NCBI GenBank assembly: GCA_964591455.1
Contig: CAZQDZ010000006.1
Span: forward strand, 62,001 to 126,000
Length of the DNA: 64,000 nt
Source: RFSX01 sp964591455
GTDB lineage: Bacteria > Bacteroidota > Bacteroidia > Chitinophagales > Saprospiraceae
Direction: 5' to 3'
A model generated the notes under the pieces. The model had not been told where the DNA came from. It worked only from the letters and a program-made list of their open reading frames with translations, and did no database searches. Positions 52,211-63,900 of the stretch are shown here, piece by piece. The position numbers and the translations under genes are program-made. Positions within the stretch are counted from its first letter, which is position 1. Each line of letters starts with the position of its first letter.

Positions 52211-52816
52211 ATGGGAGAACTCGCAAATATATTTATCAAGTCCGCATTCATAGAAAATTTGGCTTTGTCATATTTCCTAGGAATGTGTTCATATCTAGCG
52301 GTATCTAAAACCGTTAAGACGGCATTTGGTCTTGGGCTAGCGGTCATATTTGTATTAGGCATCACGATGCCAATCAATTGGGTTATCGATACTTACTTAC
52401 TAGGTGAGAGCGGCATCTTTGCTACTGACTTGACGTTTTTAAGATTTATCTTATTCATTGCTGTAATAGCATCTATGGTGCAATTGGTAGAAATGGTTGT
52501 GGAGAAGTATTCACCATCACTCTATAACTCATTGGGTATATTCTTACCGCTGATTACGGTGAACTGTGCGATTCTTGGTGGTTCTTTATTTATGGTATCT
52601 AAAGAGTATAACTTCAGTGAAGCTGTGGCTTTTGGGTTAGGTGGTGGCTTTGGATGGTTCTTAGCGATTATAGCTATAGCAGCCATCAGAGAAAAAATAA
52701 AATATTCAGATGTACCGCCAGCAATGAGAGGTTTAGGAATGGCCTTCTTGCTTACAGGTATGATGGGAATGGCCTTTATGGGGCTGATGGGTATAGATCC
52801 AGCAGCATTTAAATAA
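52211..52816 (+). CDS. nqrE: Na+-NQR subunit E
   Basis: RnfA-related partner of NqrD. The 201-residue protein begins with the conserved NIFIKSAFIENLALSYFLGM CSYLAVS-type sequence (first Cys near 27) and contains LGIFLPLITVNCAILGGSLF (second conserved Cys near 117) and FGLGGGFGWFLAIIAIAAIR, ending in a last helix. It has six helices with inverted topology relative to NqrD. It is fifth in the operon, 28 bases before nqrF. Confidence 0.97.
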   Translation: MGELANIFIKSAFIENLALSYFLGMCSYLAVSKTVKTAFGLGLAVIFVLGITMPINWVIDTYLLGESGIFATDLTFLRFILFIAVIASMVQLVEMVVEKYSPSLYNSLGIFLPLITVNCAILGGSLFMVSKEYNFSEAVAFGLGGGFGWFLAIIAIAAIREKIKYSDVPPAMRGLGMAFLLTGMMGMAFMGLMGIDPAAFK

Positions 52817-52844
52817 TGACAATTTAATTTGTAATTAGATATAG

Positions 52845-54176
52845 ATGATACTACTAATAACACTAGCAGGTTTTTATCCTTATTTGTGGACGTGGATAGC
52901 GTTTACAGGAGTTATTTTATTGTTGTCGTACATGCTTATAGCTGCACGTAAAAAATTAATTCCACAGGGAGATGTCAGCATTACAGTTAATGGAGATACT
53001 GATAATCCGATTAAAGTGCAGCCAGGTTCAAACTTGTTGACGGCACTATCAGATTCTAATCTCTTCCTTCCTTCTGCATGTGGAGGTGGAGGTACTTGTG
53101 CTATGTGTGAGTGCCATGTGCATTCCGGAGGTGGTGATGTCCTGCCTACAGAGATGAATCACTTAACTAGAAAGGAAGCAGCAGAAGGGATGCGATTGGC
53201 TTGCCAAGTCAAAGTAAGAGAGGATATGGATATTGCAATTCCAGAGGAGGTGTTTGGCATCAAGAAGTGGGAATGTGAGGTTGTCTCTAATTATAATGTG
53301 GCGACTTTCATTAAGGAATTCATTGTAAGATTGCCAGAAGGCGAGACGCTAGATTTTCAGGCAGGTGGTTATATCCAAGTAGATGTTCCTCCTTGTACGG
53401 TTGACTATAAAAACGATATAGATATAACAGCGCATCCTAACTATCATGATACGCCAGACAAATTCCAGAAGGATTGGGATAATTTCAAGTTATGGGACCT
53501 GAAGATGGTTAATGATGAGGATATATTTAGAGCCTACTCGATGTCAAATCACCCAGCAGAAGGTAACATCGTATCATTAACGATTAGAATTGCAACGCCG
53601 CCTTTTGATAAGGCTAAGGGTGGATGGATGGATGTCAATCCTGGTATTTGTTCTTCTTATGTATTCTCAAAAAAGCCTGGAGATAAAGTTACAATTTCAG
53701 GTCCATATGGAGAATTCTTTATCAAAGAAACGAAGAACGAAATGTTGTATGTAGGTGGGGGAGCTGGAATGGCACCAATGAGATCACATCTCTATCACCT
53801 TTTTCACACACTTAAGACTGGTCGTAAAGTAACCTTCTTCTATGGTGGTCGTACAAAGCAAGAATTATTCTACGTAGAGGAATTTAGAGAAATAGAAAAA
53901 CAGTTTCCTAATTTCAGATTCGCAGTAGCTTTAGATAATCCACTACCTGAAGATAATTGGGTACTTAAAGAACATATAGATGACCCTAATGGAGATGGTT
54001 TCAAGGGCTATGTTCACCAGGTAGTAATAGATGAGTTTCTACAAAAGCACGAAGCACCAGAGGATATAGAATTATATTTCTGTGGACCGCCTATCATGAA
54101 TCAGTGTGTGCTTAGAATGGCAGATGACTGGGGGATACCACCAGAGCAAGTAGCATTCGATGATTTCGGAGGCTAA
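52845..54176 (+). CDS. nqrF: Na+-NQR subunit F (NADH dehydrogenase, 2Fe-2S/FAD)
   Basis: Electron-input subunit. A 443-residue protein with one N-terminal membrane helix (about 5-32), a ferredoxin domain with 2Fe-2S ligands in LPSACGGGGTCAMCECHVHS and RLACQVKV, an FAD-binding barrel with RAYSMSNHPAEG at about 222, and an NADH-binding domain with LYVGGGAGMAPMRSHLYHLF, TFFYGGRTKQELFYVEEFRE and the C-terminal YFCGPPIMNQCVLRMADDWG. It ends with FDDFGG, the usual NqrF tail. It is the last gene of the operon and is followed by a terminator. Confidence 0.97.
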   Translation: MILLITLAGFYPYLWTWIAFTGVILLLSYMLIAARKKLIPQGDVSITVNGDTDNPIKVQPGSNLLTALSDSNLFLPSACGGGGTCAMCECHVHSGGGDVLPTEMNHLTRKEAAEGMRLACQVKVREDMDIAIPEEVFGIKKWECEVVSNYNVATFIKEFIVRLPEGETLDFQAGGYIQVDVPPCTVDYKNDIDITAHPNYHDTPDKFQKDWDNFKLWDLKMVNDEDIFRAYSMSNHPAEGNIVSLTIRIATPPFDKAKGGWMDVNPGICSSYVFSKKPGDKVTISGPYGEFFIKETKNEMLYVGGGAGMAPMRSHLYHLFHTLKTGRKVTFFYGGRTKQELFYVEEFREIEKQFPNFRFAVALDNPLPEDNWVLKEHIDDPNGDGFKGYVHQVVIDEFLQKHEAPEDIELYFCGPPIMNQCVLRMADDWGIPPEQVAFDDFGG

Positions 54177-54240
54177 ATTCACATAAGGAGAATCGAACTG
54201 ATATGTAACAGCATAAACAGTTATGAAATAAATAGAATAG

Positions 54241-54271
54241 AGGCATTAGAAATTTTTCTGATGCCTTTTTC
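54241..54271 (+). terminator. Rho-independent terminator of the nqr operon
   Basis: aggcattagaaa (54241-54252) can pair with tttctgatgcct (54255-54266), with one G-T pair and a tight loop, followed by a short T run. It lies 65 bases after nqrF. Confidence 0.75.
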
Positions 54272-54476
54272 TAATTCCGCTCATCTAGAATTTTCTACAA
54301 GTCGACTTGAAGGCGTTACCTATTTAGCTCCAGTTTTAAAATTAAATTATTCCATTGATAATTCGCATAGCTTACGGCCCATTGATGCAGTAGATACTGT
54401 CATGGTTGACATGTTAGAGTCATTCATTTTAACCTTTACTGTTTCGTATGCATCAATAACTTTGCGTCATGAATTA

Positions 54477-54592
54477 GCAAATCCTATTGGACTCATTCTT
54501 CCCAATGACTTATGAGGATGTCCGAGATTATAGTCAATCTCTCTCACATGTTCTGAATAAACCGATCGTTCGAGTGTTTGATAAAAATCATA
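54477..54592 (-). mobile_element. IS3-type transposase C-terminal remnant
   Basis: Before the TGA at 54477-54479 the minus strand reads LERSVYSEHVREIDYNLGHP and HKSLGRMSPIGFANS. This matches the end of IS3-family OrfB integrases (YNxxRPHxSLGxxSPxxFA). The frame is closed upstream by a TAA at 54593-54595 after about 38 codons, and the DDE catalytic core is missing. No terminal inverted repeats or target duplication could be recognised nearby. It is a dead fragment. The rest of the 54177-54994 gap contains the nqr terminator and the leader of the giant gene and nothing else I can support. Confidence 0.7.
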
Positions 54593-54735
54593 TTAAGTGT
54601 ATTCTAATGCACTATTCAGAAGATTTAATTTGAATAGACAGATAATCGTATATGGGTCATTCGGACTTCTGACTGACCCTTTTATTCTATAGCCTATACG
54701 CTATTCTTAATTTAACATATTATAAAATTATTTAA

Positions 54736-54743
54736 TATATTTG
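54736..54743 (+). promoter_or_regulatory. Possible -7 promoter element for the giant gene
   Basis: The sequence tatatttg again matches TAnnTTTG in the spacer before the gene starting at 54995 and would give a leader of about 245 bases. No convincing -33 element is visible in the AT-rich upstream DNA. An agaggt lies 8 bases before the ATG and could serve as ribosome binding site. Confidence 0.35.
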
Positions 54744-54994
54744 TATTGGGCTATGATCTTTACCCTGGATCAAATAGTTCCTTCCACTTCGTATAAACAC
54801 TAAGCGGCTGCATAGTTGTTTATTAATCCGCCCTTCATTAATATTTTAATTACGGTTATTGCCCATAAAACTCTTTTGGTTTTATACCCTTAAAGCTTAA
54901 TTGAATTACCCATACCGATTTGTATTCTCTATTCAATTAGAGGCTCGCTTGCTATACACGATTATTTAGCGGCTTGTCTTCAAAGAGGTAAAGC

Positions 54995-57900
54995 ATGAAG
55001 CATTTAGTATCTGGTTATAGCAAGAAGGTTTTTGTCGTAATTTTATTTTTTGCATTTCTAAGTCCAGGCTTTTCACAACAAGACAACTGCGACGTCAATC
55101 TCATCGAGGTAGCTCTCGTAGATGTAACCGGCCTCACGGGCCAACCCAATTTCAATGATGCACATTTGTGCTCTGTTGCGGATACAGTCAGGATTACCTT
55201 CGGTACGCCAGGAATTACGTGTAATCCTAACGCAGTTCTGACACTTAATGAATTACGAATCTTTGTCTTTGATGGCTTTACTCCAGACGATATAATTATA
55301 TCAGGTGGAGTGGGGGGATCTTTTACCTCTGGAACTGATTTTACTTTTACTGATAATAATGGCGGTGCGATTACAGTGGATCTTAATCCAGGAGCTGCCC
55401 TCAGCATAGATAAGAACAACCCTATAACTTTTGATATCGTCCTGAGTCCAGACTGTTCAGTTGCTGATGAGTCTTTCGTTATTCCATCGTATGAATTAGA
55501 TTATTCTCTTCCAGGAAATATCCCATCTCAGGTGATTGGCGATGGGGTTATAGATCTGAGAGCTAATATATTTGAGCCTTTTCTAAATATTATTGCTTCT
55601 TCTACAATGCCTGCAGCAGCGTTGCCAGGAGAGGTAGTCTGTAGAGAAGTGACCATTGTAAATAGTGGTCAATTTTCTTTGCTTGACACCATTAATTTTA
55701 AGGACCTACCAGATTTTCCTTTTTCAAAGGTTACCAGTTTTGACATCTTTCCCATTGAGTCAGGGGTAGTAGGTACAACAGCGATAAATGGTTTGCCTTT
55801 TTTGGGATCAGGAACAAATGTGGATAGTATAGATTTAATTATTGATGGTATGACCTTCGGAGGTCCTAATGGGTTGTTTGAAGTTGATGGTGGGGTACAG
55901 CTACATTATTGTGTTGAAACACAATGTCCAGCAACAGTAAATAATAGTAGTCTTTCTGCTTGGTATGGATGCAATGATGAAGTTTGTCAAGAAAGTACTG
56001 GACTAGAATCAGTTGTCGTTGTATTTAATGGGATCCCAGACTTGCTCGTAGAAAGAGTTCCAATTATTCCAGCAGATCCTTGTACAGATCCGTTGATGTG
56101 GGAATTTAGAATTGTCAATGATTCCATTAATGGTGGTGCTCTAGAAACACTTCCAGGAGAAGCCGATGCACAGAATGTCAAAGCAACCATCTATAGAAAC
56201 GAATGTCAAGTATTCGAGTGGGATGAATATTTTGTCTCCATCGGAAATGTAGACGGTACAAGAGATGATTTTACAACTGGAACTACGATTCAAGTCCTAG
56301 GAGACTCAATTTGCTTTACTGGTCTTCCTGATGTTGGGGTCAATGATACTTTGATCATAAAAGTAAATCTGGCCAGCCCGCCGGATGATGGTACGCCGCT
56401 AGAATGTGAAGAACTCGTCAGTCAAGAAGAACCAACCTGTCTGGATCCATGGATCAAAGTGACCTACGAAGACAGATGTGCCGATCCTCGTGAAGAGGCA
56501 CAATCTCAACCCGTTACCTCATCATTTCCGCCCACTGAAGGCAATCCTATGTTGTCTTTCTTAGAAGTGGAGTACACAGAACCTTCCTACTGCGAGGCTG
56601 GAAAAATAGTTTTCGAGATGAAAAACATCAGTGGTTTGGATAATCCGACCACTACAGCTCAGGACATACGATTTTACATTAGAAAAGAATTTTGCTCAAC
56701 TTTTGATCTTGTAAATTACGAGTACGGAACAGATGCATCTACTGGAAATACAGCAGGAGTCTCAGTTAATAGTACTGACTTAGATAGCTTTTATTTAGTA
56801 TCAGTTCCAGGTAACATTGTCAAAGATGGCTCACTTTTTTTCTCTTTTGAGATAGCCTTGGGTTGCAAAGACGCTGATGCTTGTGTGCATCCTGAAGCAG
56901 AATGTTTCATGCCAGACGTCAAAGCCACTTGGGAAAATTGTTATGGACTGAGATGGTTTACAGCTTATGAGTTTGGATATAAACTCATAGACTACAAGCC
57001 TGAGCCAACTAATGGTTTGGAGAATTTTGGCGGAGGAGCAGGACCTACATCTTTTAATGGCTCTGGTTGTGCCAATAGAAATTATTGGTACCGCTACCAG
57101 TTTGGAGGGATCAATTATGATGACTGCCGCGTTTTCTTAAGATATAAAGTTGCACAGATCAATGCTGATGGTACAGCAGGTTCTGTTATGACAGCTGCTG
57201 ATATGGCTACGGGAGTAGCTTCTTCAACTGGGGCAACAACACATTCCATCATTAATGGAGTAGGCGGGGCGCCAGATACTTTAGTGATAGAAGTCGAAAG
57301 CAGTTTTATAGAATCCTGTATAGAAGAGGAAGAAATACTCATCAATGTACAACATGCAAGTATCTGTACCTCTTCCGTAGAACCTGTAAAATTTTACGAA
57401 TCATACGAAGTCATCTTTGAATGCGATAATGGAACACAATGTTGTTCTTTCAAGCGATCTTGTTACGAGACAGCTAAAGACTGCTTTTGTGGCACCCCAG
57501 GCTCTACACCAATCTGTTATTTATATTGTCTGGAAAATACCAGTGCAGATCTGTGTCGTATCACAAATGGCTGCCCTGCCCCTGATGCCAGTTTTGCAAG
57601 TATACCTGATCCAAAAGATCATGCCTTGGCTTGTGATACTTTGCGATTGACTACAGAGGCACAGTTTGTCAGACAATCTACTGCTCCTAGTAATCCGCCT
57701 TGTGATGAGATCGCGATGATGTTTGCAGAGATAGATCCGGGTCCGCATTTAGAGTATTGTGAGGGTACGGCATCTTTTACTGTAACAAATGGTGCGATGA
57801 CTTTGATGAGTTCCTGTGCGCCGATTCCTTATGATGTAATCACAGGAGAGTTTGATTTGAGCAGTTGTATAGACTGGTCTGGCGTCAGAGATGGATGGTC

Positions 57901-60900
57901 GATAGAATTTATTGCCGACTGGAAAGTAAAAGAAGATGTACCGACTTGTGCCGATGGATTTATGATGGAAGAATTAGAAGTCGAGTTCAAAGGGAAATTC
58001 GTAGATGGTGGAAATATTACCAATTGTGGCAGTCCCAAAACACAAAAAGCAGAATATTTCGTAGGAGACCCTTTCCTTGCAGAAATGGTCGCAAGTTTAG
58101 AGTTTAGAAACGGTTGCGAAGTCAGTGCTTCCATAGATATGGTAGACAACTGCGGCGTAGGAAATAAATTCAATGATTACAGACCTGGTTATATTTTGGA
58201 CTCTATTGTCTATAATATTTCTGGCGCAGAATTCAGCTATACTTCAGGGTCTGCTATCTTGACACGTAAAGGTCTTAATGGTCCAGAAACTTATAGTATT
58301 CCTGATGGACAGATAACGGCAGATAATTCTGGTGGTTTCAATATTCTTTTTGAAAATGATGGGACTTGGCCCGAAGAATTGGCTAGATCTTCAAATTCTG
58401 ATTCACTATTTTGTTTGAATTTTGATTTGGAGTTTACAGAGTGCTATGCTTATAGCGATAACATAACCGCAGACTCTAAAATTTATTACCACCATTGTGG
58501 TGGCTGTGGACCTAAAGAAATAGAAAGCCCAGGTGGAGTAGAATTCAATAATCCTCCAGAAGCCATTCTTAATTGTCTAGGCGCACCTATCGTGCAGACA
58601 TCTAATGATGATGTTGTGTGGAATATACAAGTGGGGCATACACCTAGTGCAGAATTCCACTGGGTAGCTTTTGATTTACCACCTTCGATTACCTTTGATC
58701 AGGTATTTGATAATACTACAGGTGCAGATATTACAGCATCTGGAATTACAAATGGTTCCATTACTTGGTTCCAATTAGGATCAGAGACTATCAATGATCT
58801 GACGTTAGATGCGACCTTTACGGATTGCGATACGATGTATGTGCCTGTCTATGTAGGCTGGTCTTGTAATGGTTATCCCGACGATCCTGTCACTGGAGAA
58901 TTTTCTAATGGTGAGTCTTGTAATGTTATACAAAAAGAACTCGCAGTCGTCAGAGCAATGACAGGTTTGCAAGCCTCTTTTGTCAATCAGTTCGAACCCC
59001 CAGTACAACTTTGTGAAGAAATACCTTTCGAGGTTGTCATAAAGAATGTAGGTGTGGCTTCCCACTTTATGCAAGAGATTTGTTTATATCTTCCTAAGAA
59101 TGGAATACAGCTTTCTCCTGGTTCAGTTTGTTTTGCGCATCCAGATACAATAGTAGCACTTGGTTCACCAGGTGTCTATACACCTATAAGTGATGCTTTC
59201 GTAACTATTGTCAATCCTGATACGATTGTCAATGGTCAGCCATCTCAAAAAGTGACCATCGATCTAGCAAATTTTGCTACGAGTCTTGGAACGGATCTAG
59301 AATTACCAGGGGCTACTTTCCCGGAGACAAATGATAATAAATATAGATTCAAATGGAAGGCCACGACAAATTGTGATTACATTTCAGGCAGTAAATTATT
59401 TATAGAAGCAATGTCTGTGGATGCTTGTAACACAGAGTTGTTTTCATCAGCAGAATCATCTAATATAATACCGATAGAAGGATTAGATCCAAGAGATTAT
59501 AATCGGAACCAAGTTGTCCTTTTAGATACAATGCTAAGTGCATGTATCAATAACCAAATAGTAACTGCTAATATAGTTTCCTTCCCTAATCCAACAGGGC
59601 CAAATGAATTTATTTGTATCACCTTCCCTTCCGAAGTGACAGTCAATTCCTATACACCTTTCAATCCTTCCACTTGGGTCATGTCACCTACAGTAACTCC
59701 AGTATCTGGAGGCAATGAATATTGCTGGGAAATTCCAGCTGGTACACCTCCTGGTGTCTTGGCTTTTAATTTAGATGTATCGGTTGATCCTAGTACGGAA
59801 TGCGGTAGTCTTAATTTTTCTAGCTATACCAAAGTATCAGATGATGCTGTCTGTATAACAACTGGAGAAAGTTGCAATCTGGAAATATTTACCAGCGAAT
59901 TAAGTGAAAGTGCAGTAGAACTCATTCCAAGTATTAAGATCGTCGATTCTCAGTTGACTGGGACGGCAAGTTGTTCTAGTACAGGAGATTTAGCCTTATC
60001 GGCGAGTATAGCAATACAAAATTTAGGGGCAAATATAGATCCTGGATCAGATGTCGCATTGACAATTTTTTCTGATGATAATGGGAATGCAATATTGGAT
60101 TCGGGCGAAGCTTTGACAGTTGTCAATTATTCAAGCGGATTAGCGTCAGGCCAAATAGTTTTCGTAGATGCGGATATGGAGCTGACTTTAGATCAGATGT
60201 GTAATTTGTATGTAGTGGCAGGTGGTGATGATTGCGCATGTACTTCTGATGCCTTAGCTATAGATCCTGTTAATCTGAATTTAGATGTCTGTACAGATTT
60301 ACCATTAACGTGTATAGGAGGACAGACCACATTATTGTGTGAAAATTTACCTTCTAGTGGCTTCACTTTGCAGTGGTCATCGATAGGGGATCCTGATTTG
60401 GAATATATAGAAACATCTACCGGTATTTTTGGCCCAGCGCCAGTCGGTACTTATAGTTATGATGTGACTATGAATCTTGGTGATGGCTGTAGGATTTCAG
60501 GCTCCTGTGCAATGCAGGTCATAGGAGAGCTAGGTGATTTTACAATTTCTGGTGAACCATCTTGCCCAGGGGAAGAGGCGAAGTGTACGATAGAACTAGA
60601 GCCTATTTGTCAGAGGGTTGTGGCCTCCGAGAACTCAGTTTTTCAGACTTGTGAAAGTTTGCTAGTCTCTGCTGATGGAAGAACGACCAGATTTTATTCA
60701 TTTTCACATAATGGTGCTTCCGTTGGATTTAATAGTCCTGGATCGTTTGAAGAAATAGATCCTTGGGTTGAGAGCTTTAATGATTCTATACAAGATATCT
60801 TTTTGGATCTAGGTGAAGAAATTTGTTATCAGAATGATTTTGGAATCGAACAAATTGCTTATGCAGTTCCTCAAGTCATAAATAATAATGTGACTGGTAG

Positions 60901-63900
60901 TCTAGAGAATTGTTCTCTCGTGACAGATTGCGATAGAGTGGCCTTCCTCAGATTTTTACCTATTGTGGGGGATGCAGATGTGAGCTTCGCAACACCTTGT
61001 GGGACTTTTATGACTTCAGTAAGTTATGCAAGTTATGTGGATTTTGAGATGCAAATAGAGGCTTGGTTTAATTCCACTGTGGCGACTAGTGTAGGTGGAG
61101 TTTTTGATGCGATTGTTAGCTCAGGAGGAGTTGCGTTTACAAGTGTAACTGGAATTACTTGTAGTATGGATGGAAACTACACTTTAGTAACAAGTAATAA
61201 AGAAAGAACAGCAACGAGACTTTATGTGAAATCTTGTGAGGTTGTTTGCGAATCAGGTCAAGTTGATTTTACCATTGCATACCTCGATATAAACGGCAAC
61301 CAAATAGAGACACCTGCTCAGTTTTGTTGCTCTGCGACACAATTTAGATATACGCTTCGGTTTACGACTAATCAATGTGGAAAGCTAGGTATTGCTCAGA
61401 CATTTATGACAACTACTTTTAGTAGTGATCAATTTGTAGAAAACCCCCTCAATGATATATTACTTTATACTTGGGATGCTGAAGATGGCGATGTCATATC
61501 TCAAGAAGGAAATTGTGCTAGTATAAGGTGGGCAGATGAAGGGACTTATGAAGTATGTGCGACACCGACTTTATCTCCTGATTCTGGATTGGATTGTGAT
61601 ATTCCACCAGTATGTAAAGAGCATATAGTGAGGGCAGATGATCTGCGGGCTACTGTAAGTGTAGATCCAGCAGAAACTTGTAATGAAGTTTCAACTGTGG
61701 ATATAGTTTTCGAAAATTCCGAAGATGTGGCTATGGTGACCATCTGTGATGAAAATGGAAATACTGTCTTTATGGAGGGCGAAATGGGTTGCGGAGGTAT
61801 GTGTTCTAATTTGATGCTGTATGATCTAGACTGTATTAGAAAAGGTGGTAATTGTCCACCGATTACCTCCACTCTAGTCAGTGGCAATACTTTAGATGTG
61901 CACTATCAGATAGATTTGAATTCTAGTTACACCTTGACGTATAATCCCGATGGAAGTATAGATGCGACAGGCCTACCGACTTCTTTTGTCAATGATTGTG
62001 ATTTTGGAATAGAAGGCTTTGCTGATCAGAATTTTGATTCAGCAACAGATGGTAGTTTTACTGATTGGATAAGCAGTGGGTTATTTGCTAATGCTCCCAA
62101 TTTATTTATCAGTGATGACGATTGTACTGATTATCCAGTTGAGACAATACTAGAAGAATGTAATGGATTTATCTGTACAGACTGGGTGACGCCTAATAGC
62201 TTTTTTGTTCTGGTTATGGATGGAACGACCTTTGATGATAAGTCAAGATTTAAGGAAGTAGGAATTATATTTTTACCTACGGATGGGGGAAGCGTTCCAG
62301 AAAGTATTTCTGAATCCTTTGATCCTGGATTATACACAGTGAAAGTAGAAGGTGTCAATTGTTCTGAGATAGAGGAGTATCCTTTTGTTTTGCCAGAGAC
62401 GCCTGCTCAAGAAGTATTGCTTTCTATGATGTGTAATCCTGCTTCTTCTTGTTCAGCTAGTGATGGTACTATAGATATAATCGGCTCCACGAATGGAGTG
62501 GTAGATTCTGTTGTGATCTGTGATCTTAATGGCAGTGTGGAGTCAGTTGATTATTCTATAAGTAGTCCTGCACTCTTCGCAATTAACACAAGCTTCACTG
62601 ATTTGCCTGTAGGCACCTACACAGCTAAGTTATATACAGAATGTGGTGAAGCAGAAATGACCTGTGATATTATAAGTGCAACTGATGAGCTTATTGTTTC
62701 AGATGTCATCGTAACTCCATACTCAGATTGTGCTTCTGAGGATGCAGAAATTAACTTTACAGTAAATAGTGATAATCCTATAGATAGCATCATCTGGTGT
62801 GGTCCTATGGGCGCTCTTGTTCAGGATTTTGGCCCTCACCTTGCGCCTTATTCTGCGACCACAGGTGCTGGAATAATTTGGGGAGATTGGACAGCAAAAA
62901 TTTATACAGCCTGTGGAAATATACAAGAGGTAATCAATGTCCCTACCCCGCCGCCTGGTGCTTCAGTTGTGGCAACTTGTGAAGGCACACCACCAGCTAG
63001 CTGCTTAGAATCTTTTGGTTCATTGGACATAGAGATTGCGACAACTCCAGCAGGCTTTACACCAGACTCAATAGTTGTATCCAATGGTTCCGGTTTTTCT
63101 ATAGTAGATAATTCTGGAAGTACAACTACCAGCTTCGCTCCATTAGTGCCTGGTACTTATAACGTAATGATTTACGTATGGGATGCTTGTAATATTCAAA
63201 GCATTACTTGTGTGGTGCCTGAGCCAGATGATCAAGCAATAATCACTTCTGTAGATGCACCAGAGTTGCCTTGTGAGAAATTATATCCAGACTCCTTATC
63301 TACTGCAACTGTATTCTATGAGACCGATCCATCAGCTATTGATATTGTAAGAGTAGATTGGTATCAAGGTGGTTCTGTGAGTACTGGCTTACTAGTACAG
63401 ACAAATACAACTCCTGGTGCCAACAGTGATAGTTATGACGTCACTGCAGGAGCTGAGGGCGACTATTGTGTTGTGCTCATAGCGGGAGATGCTGGACTTT
63501 TCAGCACTTGTCCACGAGATACTTTGAGTTTTACTATTGAAGCGACAGAATGCCCTCCTGATTGTGAACTTAGTTTAGTTGCAATTGATATTGAAGAAAA
63601 GGTAGATTGTCTTCTCGGCAGTGTTTATGATTTCAATATTCCTTATGCTGCCTCTGGTTGCGTAGTGGAAGAAGGCTTGGCTAACGGTAATGGTTCCATT
63701 ACGGTAGAAGTATTGAATACCACTACTGGATTCTCTAAAGGAATAACAGCCTCTCAGTTGATTACTGATACTGTGACTTGTACTGATGCAGAAGCTGGAA
63801 CTTATACGATTACAATTAATTATGTAGAGAACGGAGAAACTTTCTGTTCCGAAACTTTGGAGTTGACTTTGCAAGATGCTGGTACAACTGATTACACAAT

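Noticed and set aside
54261..54515. 84-codon plus-strand frame after the nqr terminator
   Set aside because: It lies opposite the IS3 transposase remnant and starts inside the terminator hairpin. The peptide has no domain.
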